The position numbers and the translations under genes were made by a program. Below are positions 44,462-56,025 of a stretch of DNA of 64,000 bases, in pieces. The stretch is taken from NCBI GenBank assembly GCA_033725935.1, contig MU867101.1, positions 186,001-250,000 on the forward strand, given 5' to 3'. Each line of letters begins with the position of its first letter. Within the stretch, counting starts at the first letter, position 1. A model generated the notes under the pieces. That model did no database searches. It saw only the letters and a list, made by a program, of their open reading frames with translations, and had not been told where the DNA came from. The stretch comes from Cladorrhinum sp. PSN259. Lineage: Eukaryota; Ascomycota; Sordariomycetes; Sordariales; Podosporaceae.

Positions 44462-46304
44462 GTTCTAGTTGGTCGCTATGAGCTTGTTGCACGGTTTATT
44501 TTCAATGTGGAATGTGATATGATTTGATTGATGTGAGAACTACCCAATCGGGAGAAAAGGAAAGAGAGATGTTGTGAAAATGAATTTGATATTGGATGGA
44601 TTGATTTGAATGCAAATGGGTAAAAAGGATTGGAAATGATCAATTACATTCCCTTGTTGGATGCAGCAGTACGAAAGGATATATGTGTTGGATGGGTGTG
44701 GATGGTATTTTTGGAGGAAGTCGGTGTTTCAAAATCACCATGGTGTTTGAAAAAAGAAAAGGATGAATATGAGAGACAAACCTGGTTTTTAGTTTGAGGA
44801 TGGTTGGCGACGTGGTTTGTTTGGTTTTGGTGATGGGATGAAGAGGTTCTCTTTGAAGGAGGCATGATGAGCGTGCAGGAAAAAGGAAAAGTCAAGAAAG
44901 TGGGTTGCTGCTTCCTGGATTATGATGGGTTGTTCAAGATGTGGGTTTGAAAGAGCAAAAGAAAAGAAGGGGGGAAAAGAAGGAAAAGAATGGGTTGTGG
45001 TGGGAGAAAAAAATGAGCTAGGGAATTATGACAATGAAAAATAAAAACGTAGGGAGGGGCAGCAGGGGCGAGCTTTGTTCCTTTTTTTTTTTCTGATTGT
45101 TTTCTTCCTTCTTTCTTTGGTGAGATTGTATCCACCCGGGGAGCTGTTTGCAGGTTATCATTGGCCGACTTTTCTTTGCTTGCAGGGACGTGGACCACAT
45201 TTTTTTTTTTGTCGATTTTTTTAGACTGGATTTTTTTTTCCTCTTCTCCAGTCGCAGAAGGATGGGATTTGACCGGGTCAGACCAGGGAAGGTAGTATCC
45301 ACTCTTGATCTCTTTCATGACGTGGGTTTGGCATTTTTAATAATGCAATCAGAGCCAATCTCTTAGTCTCAGAATGAGAAATATCATTTCCAAATTACTT
45401 TGAAGCAAACATGACCGGAGAACGTCAAAGGAAAACAGATTCCTCCCATCCCGTGCTTACTATTTCTGCAGTTGAATTTGAAACCTCTTTTTTCTTCTTT
45501 TTTCTTTTTTTCTTAAAATCGCCACACTCAAACATGAACCTTCACAGACAGACATGCAAAATCCGACCGTCTTCTATTGCACCTTCCTCTCTATGAAAAT
45601 GCAATCATGCAGTGATGGCCTCATTTTCTGTGCTACAGTATACTCAACTGCCTCGCCTCCGTGGAAAGTAGGATCAACTCCCCATCACGCAGCCATACGT
45701 CCCTCTCGATCGACCCCCTTTTAGGCACAATAATTGATAGCCCCTTTTGAATACACCTCAACCAACCCCTTAATAATATCCCTATTATCCGGATCCTTGA
45801 AAATGCTGCATTTTGTTATGGCTCTCGTTTTGGGATGTGGAATAGTAAGTTGGGTTTGAATGGCTTGATGCCAATCTTTGTCTGGGATGATCAGATCGCT
45901 TCTCTCGCTGAGTATTGGACAAATCGATGCACAAACAATTGACTAGATCTAGATGCTCGGATCATCGCCAAATAATGAACTAGGATGTCTTTGACTCTCA
46001 ACATTCTAATTCTCAGTTGGCGGAGTGCCCATTTGCAAGCGGAAAGACACCAATTGCAGATTTCTGGGTTAGGACCTCTAGCCAAGGAGTAACGCGCGTC
46101 TAGAAGCAACAAAATTCTGAATCTGGTTACGTTCATGCAGCCCTCGTCGTGGTTGTTGCTGATTGGAACGCCACCAGCGGGTAGGTAATCCTGGCTGAAA
46201 ACATGACTTCAAGGTAAGCTGACATCTTGCCATCGAATTTTGAACATACATCACTCATTTCTTCTCGCAATTTGTTCAAGGGAAATAAGGACGCCGCAGT
46301 GCAA
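44462..46304. other. Long leader/intergenic region with homopolymer tracts
   Basis: The left part is probably promoter and long 5' UTR of the 437-residue gene, with T tracts near 45082-45093, 45200-45212 and 45230-45240 (A tracts on the coding strand). No protein-like frame was accepted between 44462 and 46304. Confidence 0.5.
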
Positions 46305-47851
46305 ATGCCGACCAACAACTTGAATTGTTCAATGAGGTTGGAATACCGGCCTGATCCTGATATTGCGGGAATAGGGGTATGATATGTCTGAGTATCGGGA
46401 CCTTGCAAGTGCTTTACGCTGACCGCAACCTACCTCCATCAAGATCATCACTGGATTTCTCGGAACAGCATGGCTCGTGGCCTTCATACTTCTCGTCTAC
46501 TATCTTGTCTTCCACGACCCAACTCTTGATCCATTCAGCGATAACCTGAACCGGAACCTAGAACGCCCAAATCCAATTGACATGGTATTTTACACTGCAA
46601 AGCTTACATTGCTTCGCTCACCAGAACCAGGTGAAACGGACCCTCAGGTTATTTTTCATGGGATGCCTTGCTGTTATGCTGATTGTTGCCACGTTGGCCA
46701 CAGCGGACGATGACTTCCAAGACGACCTGCCCGTGGCTTGTTTTTTCAGATTCTCGCGCTCCCGAGCTGGTCTCAAGGATCCCGACGTCATCGTTTCAGT
46801 AATGCTGCTCTTGTACAACATCCTGCTCCGGACCTTGAAACTTCATCAAAGTGTTTCCAAAAAATGGTCGCTTAAAATCAAGCAGGTCTTTGTTAAATTC
46901 TTGGCAAGACCCCCCATGCGAGCAGTTGCGACTTATTTAACGTCTACGGATCAATGCTCAAAGTGGAAAATGGGCCTCTGTATTTTGGTGGTTCAGCCGG
47001 TGGTTGCGACTTGATTCTTGGAAAGACATATTACCTGTTCTATACATCGACAGTAGCTGAGGCAAGAAGCCTCGCTTGTTTAGCAAACCTGGAGCTCTTC
47101 ATTAATAATGGGTGCTGTGCAGGTCTACTGGATACCTGTTTCAACCTTCTGGGGAACTTTTAAGACTCTTTGACCTTCGGAATGACCGATCACAAGGAGA
47201 GGACAATTGAACTTTTGGTCAAATAGTGCTATGTGCGATGTTTCTTGGCCCAGTCCTTGCCCTTTTGGATACAACGGCCAAGACTATCAAGGAGGCCAAA
47301 AGCTTACCTCCAACTAAACATTCAGGTAAAGAACCGCGTTATTTCCTAACATGCCCTCAAATGCGCTCAGGCTACTAATAAAAGCAATGCAAACTAGATG
47401 ACGAAGCTCTACGGCTGAAGAGATACCCTCACGGGTTGGATAAACTTGCGACACGTCCGCCGTGGTTGAACGACGAAATTGATGCACCAACACCCTCACT
47501 CGCTGAAACCGATCTTCTCAATCGTCTCCAGAGTCTTGAATCCCGCTCGTTTTCCATCATCAGCGCCAGACCACTAGTCTCATACCAACCTGTCGTATCA
47601 TACCATTCTGGCCCAGACCTACCGCTGCAGCAGCAATTCCTCGGTTACTTTGAAGACCTGCCATGCTTTCCGTATTTGGACCGACTTCTTCGGTTCTTTA
47701 TCTTCTGCTTTATCGACGGCACGCACGAATGGGGATGAAGGATTGGAAACTGCTAAAGGTGTTTCTGAGACTGTCATATTCGATGGCATTTATTCTCGTT
47801 TCAATTTTCTCGTTTGTATATTGCAATACCTTCACGTCATTGCTGACCTAG
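46305..47851 (+). pseudogene. Decayed multi-pass membrane protein gene of an expanded fungal family
   Basis: Start exon 46305-46376 (MPTNNLNC..RPDPDIAGIG) splices by GTATGA..CAAG to 46444 (IITGFLGTAWLVAFILLVYYLVFHDPTLDPF..RPNPID), the normal head of a fungal multi-pass membrane family. The next ~60-80 residues of that family appear to be missing, and the reading continues in another frame as HQNQVKRTLRLFFMGCLAVMLIVATLATADDD..LPVACFF and VIVSVMLLLYNILLRTLKL. Downstream, DN*TFGQIV has TGA at the position usually Trp; the C-terminal soluble part (DEALRLKRYPHGLDKL..) is in one frame and the last membrane helix (DWKLLKVFLRLSYSMAFILVSIF) in another, ending near 47851. The deletion, stop and frame changes indicate a pseudogene. 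Family function unknown. Confidence 0.6.
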
Positions 47852-48406
47852 GCTGGCTTCGTTAGTTTCTACATAATCGCAGGGCTTATATACTCTTGTA
47901 CCTTTCAACGATTTGTGAGCAAGGGGGAAAGCAACGTCTAGGAGCGTGTGTGCTAGTATGAGAGGATACTGCCGGTACCAATGGAGTCGATATGGAGGTG
48001 GACTCGGAGGCGAAGGTTTATGATAATGAAAGGTGGCTCTATCTACTGGCATAAGCGGCCTCTGTCAAGCCAAACAAAAGAAATGAAAATAAAAATAATA
48101 AAAAATTGAAAGAGATAAAAGAAATTAAAAAGAGACGAGCGTACTTCCTGGGTAGGTGGTCTGTGCATAGTACCGTCATGATATCCGTCAACACCGTCAA
48201 TTTATCCGGCTCAAAGGAGAGACAAGAAGGCTTTGTTAAGATTTTTCCAAATTGGCTAAAATCACTTCTATCGACAATCTGTCATGTTTGTTCATTCATG
48301 CACGGCCAATTTCTGGCATTCGGAGTCACTCATATACATCGCCTACCTGGCCAAACGGTGAGTCGGACCACGATAATGACCACAGCTACCACGCCATAAA
48401 CCCATC
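47852..48406. other. Intergenic, promoter of SET gene
   Basis: A-rich stretch at about 48065-48130; no gene recognised. Confidence 0.5.
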
Positions 48407-49919
48407 ATGTTCCTGACTCTCCACCACACTCACCGAGTGTCCTTTTCCATCTTCTTATTCCTCCCCTTTCTCCACCTCGCCTTCACCCAATCACAGTCCC
48501 AATTCCAAATAGACTATCAAACAACACCCTACAATCCCTCCTCCCCAATTCCTCAACACCTCCTTCTTCCCGCCCTACAATCCTGTCCCCTCCCTTCAAA
48601 TAACTTTCCCTGGTCCCTCCCACCCCATTGCCCAACCCCGCGCCCCGATCCCAACTCCGAAGACCCGTTAGAAGACTTCCCAGACTGCATCTACACATCC
48701 ACCACCTTCCGCTCCGGCCGATCTCTATCACTCATAAGCCTACCTCACCTCGCTTCCTCCTTGGTGTCGACCCTCTCCTTGCCTCTCTACTCCCCTCCCC
48801 CTTCAACCCAGAAATGGAAGATCCAACCGCTGCCGGGCCGCGGCTTGGGTCTAGTCGCGCGCACCAAGATCCAAAAACACGAGAGGGTAATGCTCGGTTT
48901 CCCGGTTCTAGTCGTCCGGCTAGATTTCATCAACGGGGAGAGATATACCTCCAGGCAAAAGACAGAAATGCTGGAAGAGGCTGTGGATAGATTGGGGGAG
49001 GGCGTCAAGAGCGAAGTGCTGAAGCTGGCGCAGAGTCCTGAAGGGCCCCGGTCAAAAAGCGACGGGGTCATACTGGATATCCTGAAGACGAACGGATTCG
49101 GGATTGACGTTGCGGGGGTGCAGCATTTGGGACTTTACGTGGAGGGGTCGGTAAGTCGCCCTAATAAAGGAGGTGCAACTATGGCGGAATGGTAAAAAGT
49201 GCTAATAGCTTTGAGGATTTTAGAGGGTGAATCATAATTGTCGGCCAAAGTAAGCTTCACTCTGCTGGAAAAGGGGGAGGATTAACATCCAATGTTACCT
49301 ATACTAATGGGAAGACAGTGCCTTCTGGAGGTACGTAGGCAGTCAGATGGCTATGGAGGTTGTGGCACTGCGGAACATCCAACCTGGGGAGGAGGTTGCT
49401 CATAGCTGTGAGTCTCCCACCTCCCAAAAGAAACTCGGAGATATTGTCACTGACAGAATGAAACAAGACGCACCCCTGGGCTATACCCATGAAGAAAGAA
49501 AAGCAGTCCTCCGCCAATGGGGCTTCCAATGCCGGTGTGCACTTTGCTCCGCTCCGCCGGCAGAGCGACAACTCGCAGACAGTCGAAGGGAACGGATACT
49601 CGAGATTCATCAAATCCTTCGAAAAGCCTCGGAACTTCAAAGCACGAGAAGGGTTGACGAGTTGGTCAGGGAGGCTATGACCCTTATCGAGCTGGAGGAG
49701 CTGCATCCCCAATTAGTCGAGTATTATGCGCAGTTCGCAAACGCTTATATTATGATTAATGAGCTGAAGAAGGCGAGGGACTATGTACAGAAGGCGGACG
49801 ACATGTGGCTGTTTTATGGAGGAGAGGAGCATGAGAATGTTGAGGGGATGAAGGAGTTATGGGATGCTCTGGAGGAGGCCGAGAGGGAGGTCGAGAGTGA
49901 GGACGAAGATGATTATTGA
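48407..49919 (+). CDS. SET-domain protein with secretory-type N-terminus
   Basis: Exons 48407-49150, 49224-49249, 49319-49407 and 49468-49919 (introns GTAAGT..TTAG, GTAAGC..ACAG, GTGAGT..CAAG) give 436 residues. The second exon is only 26 bases but encodes the invariant RVNHNCRPN. The SET domain runs from KWKIQPLPGRGLGLVARTKI to RVNHNCRPNAFWRY, AMEVVALRNIQPGEEVAHSY and, after the third splice, APLGYTHEERKAVLRQWGFQCRCALC, the post-SET Cys motif. A helical C-terminus with a TPR-like stretch and an acidic end (EVESEDEDDY) follows. The first ~27 residues are hydrophobic (FSIFLFLPFLHLAF) and end like a signal peptide. SET proteins normally methylate lysines in nucleus or cytosol, so a secretory leader is unexpected, although I recall fungal SMYD-like proteins with it. 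Substrate unknown. Confidence 0.9.
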
Positions 49920-50005
49920 AAATCTGGTTCGATTGAGGATGCTCAACAAAAAGAAGCCAGGAATTTATAGATCGAGTTTCACGTTGCCAATATTTCAAAA
50001 GATAA

Positions 50006-50039
50006 CCGGGCAGCTCCCCGAATTTGGGGAGCTGCCCGG
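50006..50039. repeat. Perfect 14-bp inverted repeat with 6-base loop
   Basis: CCGGGCAGCTCCCC and GGGGAGCTGCCCGG flank GAATTT. It lies 86 bases after the SET gene stop. No T run follows, so it is not a bacterial-type terminator; in RNA it would be a very stable hairpin on either strand. Confidence 0.85.
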
Positions 50040-50044
50040 GTACG

Positions 50045-50165
50045 AAACGCATTCGGTGCGTTTACTCCGTGGGTCGGCCGAGGATTCGAACGGGGGACCT
50101 CCCTCATCGGGGTGAGAGAGGGGTTTTGGCGTCGTCGCCCCCAGACCACTGGGTCATTTCCCGGT
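50045..50165 (-). ncRNA. tRNA-like element with A/B-box-like motifs and stable arms (degenerate tRNA or SINE-like)
   Basis: Read on the minus strand, TGACCCAGTGG resembles a pol III A box and, about 65 bases on, CGTTCGAATCC matches a B box. Between them an arm CCTCTCTCA/TGAGGGAGG (50098-50121, nine pairs with one G-U) resembles the long variable arm of a class II tRNA, and GGGG/CCCC could form an anticodon-type stem. Downstream AAACGCA/TGCGTTT (50045-50063) forms another hairpin. However, the bases next to the B box do not form a T stem and no acceptor stem is evident, so it is not a functional tRNA as read. A tRNA-derived repeat or a decayed tRNA are the main options. Confidence 0.35.
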
Positions 50166-50835
50166 TTTTGTGGTCGGGGGCTGTTGGATGGCTGCTCAAC
50201 AGGAGGACTTATATAGCCCCGGTCCATGACTGGCTGCAGTTTTGAGGTTGAGTTATCATGGTGCCTGACCTAGAGGGGCCTTGATAGATAAATATTGAAG
50301 ATACGGTCACCCGATTCTGATTCCAAGTTTACACTTTATTTTCGAGTCTAGGGATTCTTGCATCAAACACATCTGCACACTTAAGCTGTAGACGAAGCTA
50401 TTCCTTGCAGCACAATACATCCGGGTAGGCACGAAGTAGAGTCGGAATCATGTTATTACTGTATCTTGAGACTAGAAGGTTAGTTTTTAAAGCACCTAAC
50501 GTACCTAGATTATGTCAGTGCTGTGTAACGGAGCATGGATGCTGAAGCCAGTAGTCAGTCAATTTATCCAGAGCACGGAATGCCTTGTCCAAAGTAACAT
50601 CCCAAAACGGGAATTTAATATACACGGAACATGGCTCGGCTAAGGGACAGATGGCCAAGATTGAAGAAACGAGTATTTTAAGGCTCTCAATACTTACTTA
50701 TCAAGCATAAAACACTTGAAGACTGATATTGATACACTTGACTAGAAGAATTACTCAGAGTGCAAATAAACTCACTTGAAAAGGAACAACCTTCAGCACC
50801 TTCGCCCCTCATCACATTACCACGGCTCTGCCAAG

Positions 50836-51568
50836 ATGAATTCACTCAGCATGGCCACCCTCCTGTTAATCACATGTAGGTAACGAGCTTTCAACTAGCC
50901 CCTGATCTCATTAGTCTTGATCTCGCGGGCATTTAATGACCACAAACATCCAGTGCTGCCCTCGTCTCTGGCACAAACCTACAACGAAATGACACCCTCC
51001 ACCTACTTCCACCCGAAAACAAACCTCACATTCACAACTTGGACCGCGCCGCCGGGAACTTCGAGCACTGAAAAGCCATTCATGTTTGGAACTGTGCCTT
51101 CGCTGAGCACACCCTCGTCGTATACTGGAATACTCGTATGCTGTATCCTTTCCGCTCAATGATCCATTCAAACGACTGACATCAACCAAGAAATGCAAAA
51201 CACCCGGGTGGTGTGGCCTCTCACACGGTCCCTCAATGCTGCAACAGCTCTTACTCGTCACTTGGGTCGAACTTGTCACTAAAACGGTGAAGACCCAGTT
51301 CCGTATTGCAGACGATTACTTTGAGCCTTATTTATATACTGGCTCTCTTGAGCCCGTGCTGGAACAGCTTGAGGCGACGGTTAATGAGGACGGAAATGAG
51401 TTTGAGATTGTGTATAGATGCAAGGGATGCGCGGCCGAGAGTGGTATCAAGGAACTGGGATATGCAGTCAGTTTGGACAGGCCTTTTACTGTTGAGGACG
51501 AGGGAAAAAGTAGAGTGAAGGTCGAGTTTCATGATGAGGCGTATGGAATCTGGGATATCAGTGGATAA
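50836..51568 (+). CDS. Secreted stand-alone cytochrome domain of cellobiose-dehydrogenase type
   Basis: Exons 50836-50875, 50954-51135 and 51191-51568; introns 50876-50953 (GTAGGT..CCAG) and 51136-51190 (GTATGC..CAAG) keep frame, 199 residues. The spliced N-terminus MNSLSMATLLLITLLPSSLAQ is a signal peptide. The domain follows the CDH cytochrome (b-type heme, DOMON-like) pattern: LTFTTWTAPPGT, FMFGTVPS, SYTGIL, PGWCGLSHGPSMLQQLLLVTW, VKTQFRIADDYFEPYLYTG and EIVYRCKGC. The RC-x2-C and WCGLSHG motifs are typical. No flavin dehydrogenase domain, membrane helices or cellulose-binding module follow the stop. CDH cytochromes pass electrons to lytic polysaccharide monooxygenases; the partner of this one is unknown. 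Heme ligand residues were not placed with certainty. Confidence 0.82.
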
Positions 51569-52135
51569 AAGGGAGATGGAAACTTGTCGTCAGAGGTTGC
51601 ACGAGGTTGTGTTCAGGATCGGTGCGAGGGGGCAGGCGAGATTGTTGATGGGTTCCAACGCGGTAGAAGAACTGAGTATAAAAGGTTAAAATAGACGTAT
51701 TGTAAATATTAGAATCTGAGTGTGATGCCATGAGGAAGAGCGCCTGGATGAATCGGCTGGTGTGGTAGAAAGATCTAAAGGACGCAAAATGTGAAAGTTT
51801 GACCCAAAACAACTGACTGCAGAAAGTTGATATGGAATCAAAAGTCTCACAGCAAAATAATAAAAATACATCAACCCAAAAAGGATCATTAGATGATAAT
51901 AGATGAGGCAACGAATGCGGGTTGTAAGAGAAAGGGTCCACACTGCAACCAATCACAGGGATGCCGGTTAGAAGTTCCAGAAGCAGGGATCACCCCACTG
52001 TCCGCAGGAGCTCTCATCCCCAGGATCACCTGTCGACCCTTAGGGAGAGCTCGCTACCTGCCTGAGCTTGCCGGTTAATCTTCTTCCCAAGTTCCTCCGA
52101 CAAACATTTTTTCACAGGAAAGCAGTCAGCCAAAA
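51569..52135. other. Intergenic, no gene recognised
   Basis: 3' flank of the cytochrome gene and promoter of the next; only short frames. Confidence 0.5.
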
Positions 52136-52912
52136 ATGGGAATCATCAAAAAGACACTCTACACTGCCGCCCTAACGGGTACAAGTTTGCTGGCATACCT
52201 CGGCGCAGCCACCACTGTCCTCAGCCCACTGCCCGACGGCGACCCCCTCCTGCGATCAAAGACGTACAGCAAGTACAACGTCCACCGGAATGCTTCCACG
52301 CAGGACATCGCAATCAAGAGGATCCCAATCAGCCAGATCAAACCCGAGCTTCTTCAGAGGGAAGGGGATTTGACGCTCGAGTTTTGTAGGGGAGTTTGGG
52401 GTGGATTGGGTAAGTCACAGCAGGAGCTCCAAGCTCCAAGCTTCTTCTTTTTTTTTTTTCTTTTTTTTTTTTCGGACAGCCACTGACCTTTGTCTTTCTT
52501 AGGCTACCAAATCCAACGAGCATACCAAGCACGAAAATATCAAAACGCTGAAACATCCAACCAGTTGTGGACGTCGGAGCAACTCAGCAACTCGAAATAC
52601 GAGCCCAAGACGGTCATCACAGACCACTTTGAAGTAGTAGCCAAGACGCCCCAAGAGATTGTAGTTCGATGCGGGGATACACCCCGAAACCAAGCACCTC
52701 GGGAGTCAGATGGATTATTTGTGATCAGTGCAAACGTGGACAAAGCTAGGGAGGAAGTTGTGTTCGGGCTGAAGAGCTGCTTCTTCAACAGCAGCAAGAG
52801 AGTGGAAGGGATACAGGGACCCATGCCTGGCTGGATTGAGGAGCTGCATAGGTGGTATTCGAGGATCATGTTGGAGACTGCGACTTGGAAGGTTAAGAAG
52901 GGTATTTTCTAA
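52136..52912 (+). CDS. Conserved fungal protein with N-terminal membrane segment, unknown function
   Basis: Exons 52136-52409 and 52503-52912, intron 52410-52502 (GTAAGT, then a long T-rich tract, TTAG), 227 residues. Residues 8-30 (LYTAALTGTSLLAYLGAATTV) form a hydrophobic anchor. The body reads SKYNVHRN, DIAIKRIPISQIKPELL, LEFCRGVWGGLGYQIQRAYQARKYQ, TDHFEVVAKTPQEIVVRCGDTPRNQ..SDGLFVISANVD, LKSCFFNSS, GPMPGWIEELHRWYSRIMLETATWKV. This pattern is one I recall from many Sordariomycetes without a known function. Location is perhaps mitochondrial or ER by the N-terminal anchor (inference). Confidence 0.88.
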
Positions 52913-53783
52913 TCCATTGAGCGATGTGTGTGTAGGAAGTGATCAGCGTATTTGAATTAGGGACGGGGATTCTCTCTCCTCGTCACCAAGTTTTATCTCT
53001 CGACGCCGGCATTCGGGAATGGCCGCGCTGATCATTTCATGGATGGATCGGAATGGGTGGACATGCGGGCGGACATGTGGGCGGACACGCGGAGCTTGCC
53101 CCTCGGCGGGGTAATGAGCGGATCGGATGCGGGACATGGGTTTTGTTGGCGATAAGGATATCGGATGGCGAGGGGAGCCAAGATGTCAAAGAGGGGGTTC
53201 ATTGGAGAGCTACTGCAAGTAGTCCGCGTGATATGGACGATCAATGTTGTCTTGATTCGATAATTAGGACTCAGTAACGGTTGGTTCTTGTCGATTTGTT
53301 GCGTGCATGATGCGGTGTCTCTGGGACATGTTATCCTGGTCTTTCTCTCTTTTCCAGTCGTCATTCTCATCTTTTTCTTCTTCCTTACACAACTTCTTTT
53401 ACAAGAGATCCGCCCTCTCGATATCAGATCAGATCTCTGGTAACCACTACGCTATCCCAGCAACCATATATCTAAGTCTAGCTTGGCTTCTTCGAATCGA
53501 TAAACACAAACACCATTTGTCAAGTTACTCGTTTCAGAGAAACCAACCCATATCTCCGAGATCTAGCTATTGGCTCGCCGCGCGTATCTACCTATCACTA
53601 TTTTTCTAATTTGTCCGAGAGTCGACTGCCTCTTGTTATCCCTTACCTTGACTCCACATCACAAGTGTCAGCATATTTCTTAGTCAGTTATAAGAGCAGG
53701 TCCTCGTCCTGTTCAAGTTGTACTCTTGGGAAAACAAGAACAATCACAGCTTTCATTTTTGCTTCTCGATATTCTTCACCAAG
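52913..53783. other. Intergenic, promoter of amine oxidase
   Basis: Contains a 12-base GC-rich repeat at 53056-53091 and a pyrimidine-rich leader near 53335-53405. No gene recognised. Confidence 0.5.
53056..53091. repeat. Three tandem copies of a 12-base unit
   Basis: Unit GGGCGGACATGY, the first and last copies slightly diverged. Confidence 0.7.
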
Positions 53784-56025
53784 ATGACTGCCAACAACGA
53801 CACCACAGTGGCAGCTGCTCGCCAAGAGCCTGTCTCCTCTACTCAAGAAACCACCCAATCGAAAAACTCCCCCGAGACAGCTTCAGCTCTTGTCACTTCA
53901 GCACCCCAACACCCTCTCGGTCCTCTCTCCCTAAGCGAGATCATCGAGTCCTCTGACTTGACCAGGTCCGCCTGGCCAGGGAATACAGAGCTCTACTTCA
54001 AGGTCGTCACCCTCCGTGAGCCGGCAAAGAAGGAGCTCGTCCCGTACTTGATCGCCGAAAGAGCCGGTGAGGCAGTTCCTGCCATCGATAGGAGGGCATT
54101 TGTCGTTTACACACTCAAGGGGACTCACAGTCTTCATGAGGCTGTTGTGAACTTGACGACCAAGAAGGTTGAGAGCAATGTTAGACTTGGACCGTTTGTC
54201 CATCCTAACGCTGATGGGGACGAGATTGTTGCGATTGAGAAGTTTGCGTTGAGTAACCCGGAGATTTTGGCTGAGGTGAAGAAATTGGCGTTGCCGGAGG
54301 GGGCCGAGTTGGTTATTGATCCTTGGATTTATGGTATTTTTGAACATCACCCCTTTTCGTATCATATGACTGACTTTGTGAAAAGGATCTGACGGCCTCA
54401 AAACCGAAAAATTCTACGACGACGTCCGCCTTTACCAGTGTTACCTCTACATGCGCGATCCCGCCAACTCGTCGGAAGCAGATTCGTGCCACTATGCTTT
54501 CCCATTGCCTATCTCACCAGTTATCGATCCTGCTACCATAACTTTGGTTCGGATCGATACGTTGCCCACTGGTCTGGATGAGACTGCCGCTGAGCCGAAG
54601 CCTTATGTTGCTCGTCCTCCCAACGAGTACATTCCTGAGGCGCATACACTCCGCACCGACCTCAAGCCACTAAGAGTTACTCAGCCGGAGGGAGCGTCAT
54701 TCACCGTTGAGTCCTTCTCCGACCTGGGCCGCACGATCAAGTGGCAGAAGTGGGATTTCAAGGTCGGTTTCAACCAGCGCGAGGGTTGTGTGTTGTACGA
54801 CGTGCACTACGACAACAAGCCCCTCTTCTACCGTCTCTCCCTCTCAGACATGTCCATACCCTATGCTGATCCCCGAAACCCCTTCCACCGCAAGTCTGCA
54901 TTTGACTTGGGTGACGTCGGCGCGGGACTGATGGCAAACAACTTGGAGCTCGGTTGCGACTGTTTGGGCAGCATTTATTACCTTTCCGCTGTCTTATCTG
55001 GCACGGACGGCAAACCAGTTGAGATGCCCAATGTCGTGTGCATCCACGAGCAGGACGCCGGTATCCTGTGGAAGCATACCAATTACAGGACCAACAGGGC
55101 TGTTGTTGTTAGAAATCGGGAGTTGGTGCTGCAGACCATCATCACTGTTGCCAACTACGAGTACATCCTCGCATACGTTTTCAACATGGCCGGAGATTTC
55201 ACTTATGAAGTTCGCGCCACTGGTATCCTCTCGACCCAGCCAGTCGATTTGGAACTCACCGACAAACCGCACCCTTTCGGCACTATCGTCCATCCCGGTG
55301 TTTTGGCAGTCTATCACCAGCATTTCTTCTCACTGAGAGTTGATCCCATGATTGGCGGACACGGAAACACTATCGTCTACGACGAGGCTCACGCCATGCC
55401 CCGCGATGAAAAGTTGAACCCCCATGGTGTTGGGTACACGGTCAAAAAGACTGAAATCTCGACCTCGGGTGGATTCGACCTTGATCCTTCCAAGAATCGC
55501 GTCTTCAAGATTACCAACCCTGCGGTCCGCAACAAGGTCAACAACCAACCTGTTGCTTACAAGGTCATGGTACCGCCTATGCAATACATGCTTGCTGATA
55601 AGGACTCATTCCATTATAAGCGTGCCGAGTTCGCTGATCGCAGCATCTATGTGACGCAATACAAGGACTACGAGCTCTTTGCCGGTGGTCAGTATACGAA
55701 TCAGTCGAGAGGAGGAACTGGTGTCAGAAGCTGGGCGGATAGGCAAGACAAGGTTAGCGAGGAGCCAGTGTTGTGGGTCAACTTTGCGCTGAATCATATT
55801 GTGCGGACTGAAGATTTCCCTGTTATGCCGGCCGAGATGTTGAGGGTCATGTTTAGGCCTTCTGGCTTCTTTGAGAAGAACCCGGCGTTGGATGTGCCTA
55901 GCTCGAAGCAGGAGTTCAATTGTAGTGTTGGGTTGAATGGAGATAAGGGTATTGAGAAGGGACTTGAAGGGTTGAGGGTAGGTGGACCGGGGGGAAGTGG
56001 TTGCTGTGTTACTGAGGGGAAGTGA
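53784..56025 (+). CDS. Copper amine oxidase (topaquinone type)
   Basis: Oxidatively deaminates primary amines to aldehyde, ammonia and H2O2 with copper and topaquinone. Exons 53784-54333 and 54386-56025 around a 52-base intron (GTATTT..AAAG) give 729 residues. Residues 1-40 are Thr/Ser/Ala-rich; N2/N3-type domains follow (HPLGPLSLSEI, AWPGNTELYFKVVTL). The topaquinone precursor is Tyr441 in TVANYEYILAY; the catalytic base is about Asp357 in AFDLGDVGAG; copper ligands are His494 and His496 (HQHFFSLRVD) and His654 (NHIVRTEDFPVMP). LGCDCLGSIYYL and CIHEQDAGILWKH are also conserved. No signal peptide; the end KEFNCS..CCVTEGK lacks an evident peroxisomal SRL-type signal. Near the usual length for fungal enzymes (about 670-720). 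Confidence 0.96.

Larger units (their letters stand above)
49920..50835. other. Intergenic with structured patch (see hairpins and tRNA-like element)
   Basis: No protein gene. 50006-50165 is dense in inverted repeats and pol III-like boxes. 50240-50835 is plain sequence leading to the cytochrome gene. Confidence 0.55.

Noticed and set aside
44644..45318. Several 80-130 residue minus-strand frames
   Set aside because: Low-complexity leader sequence upstream of the 437-residue gene with homopolymer tracts, no conserved pattern.
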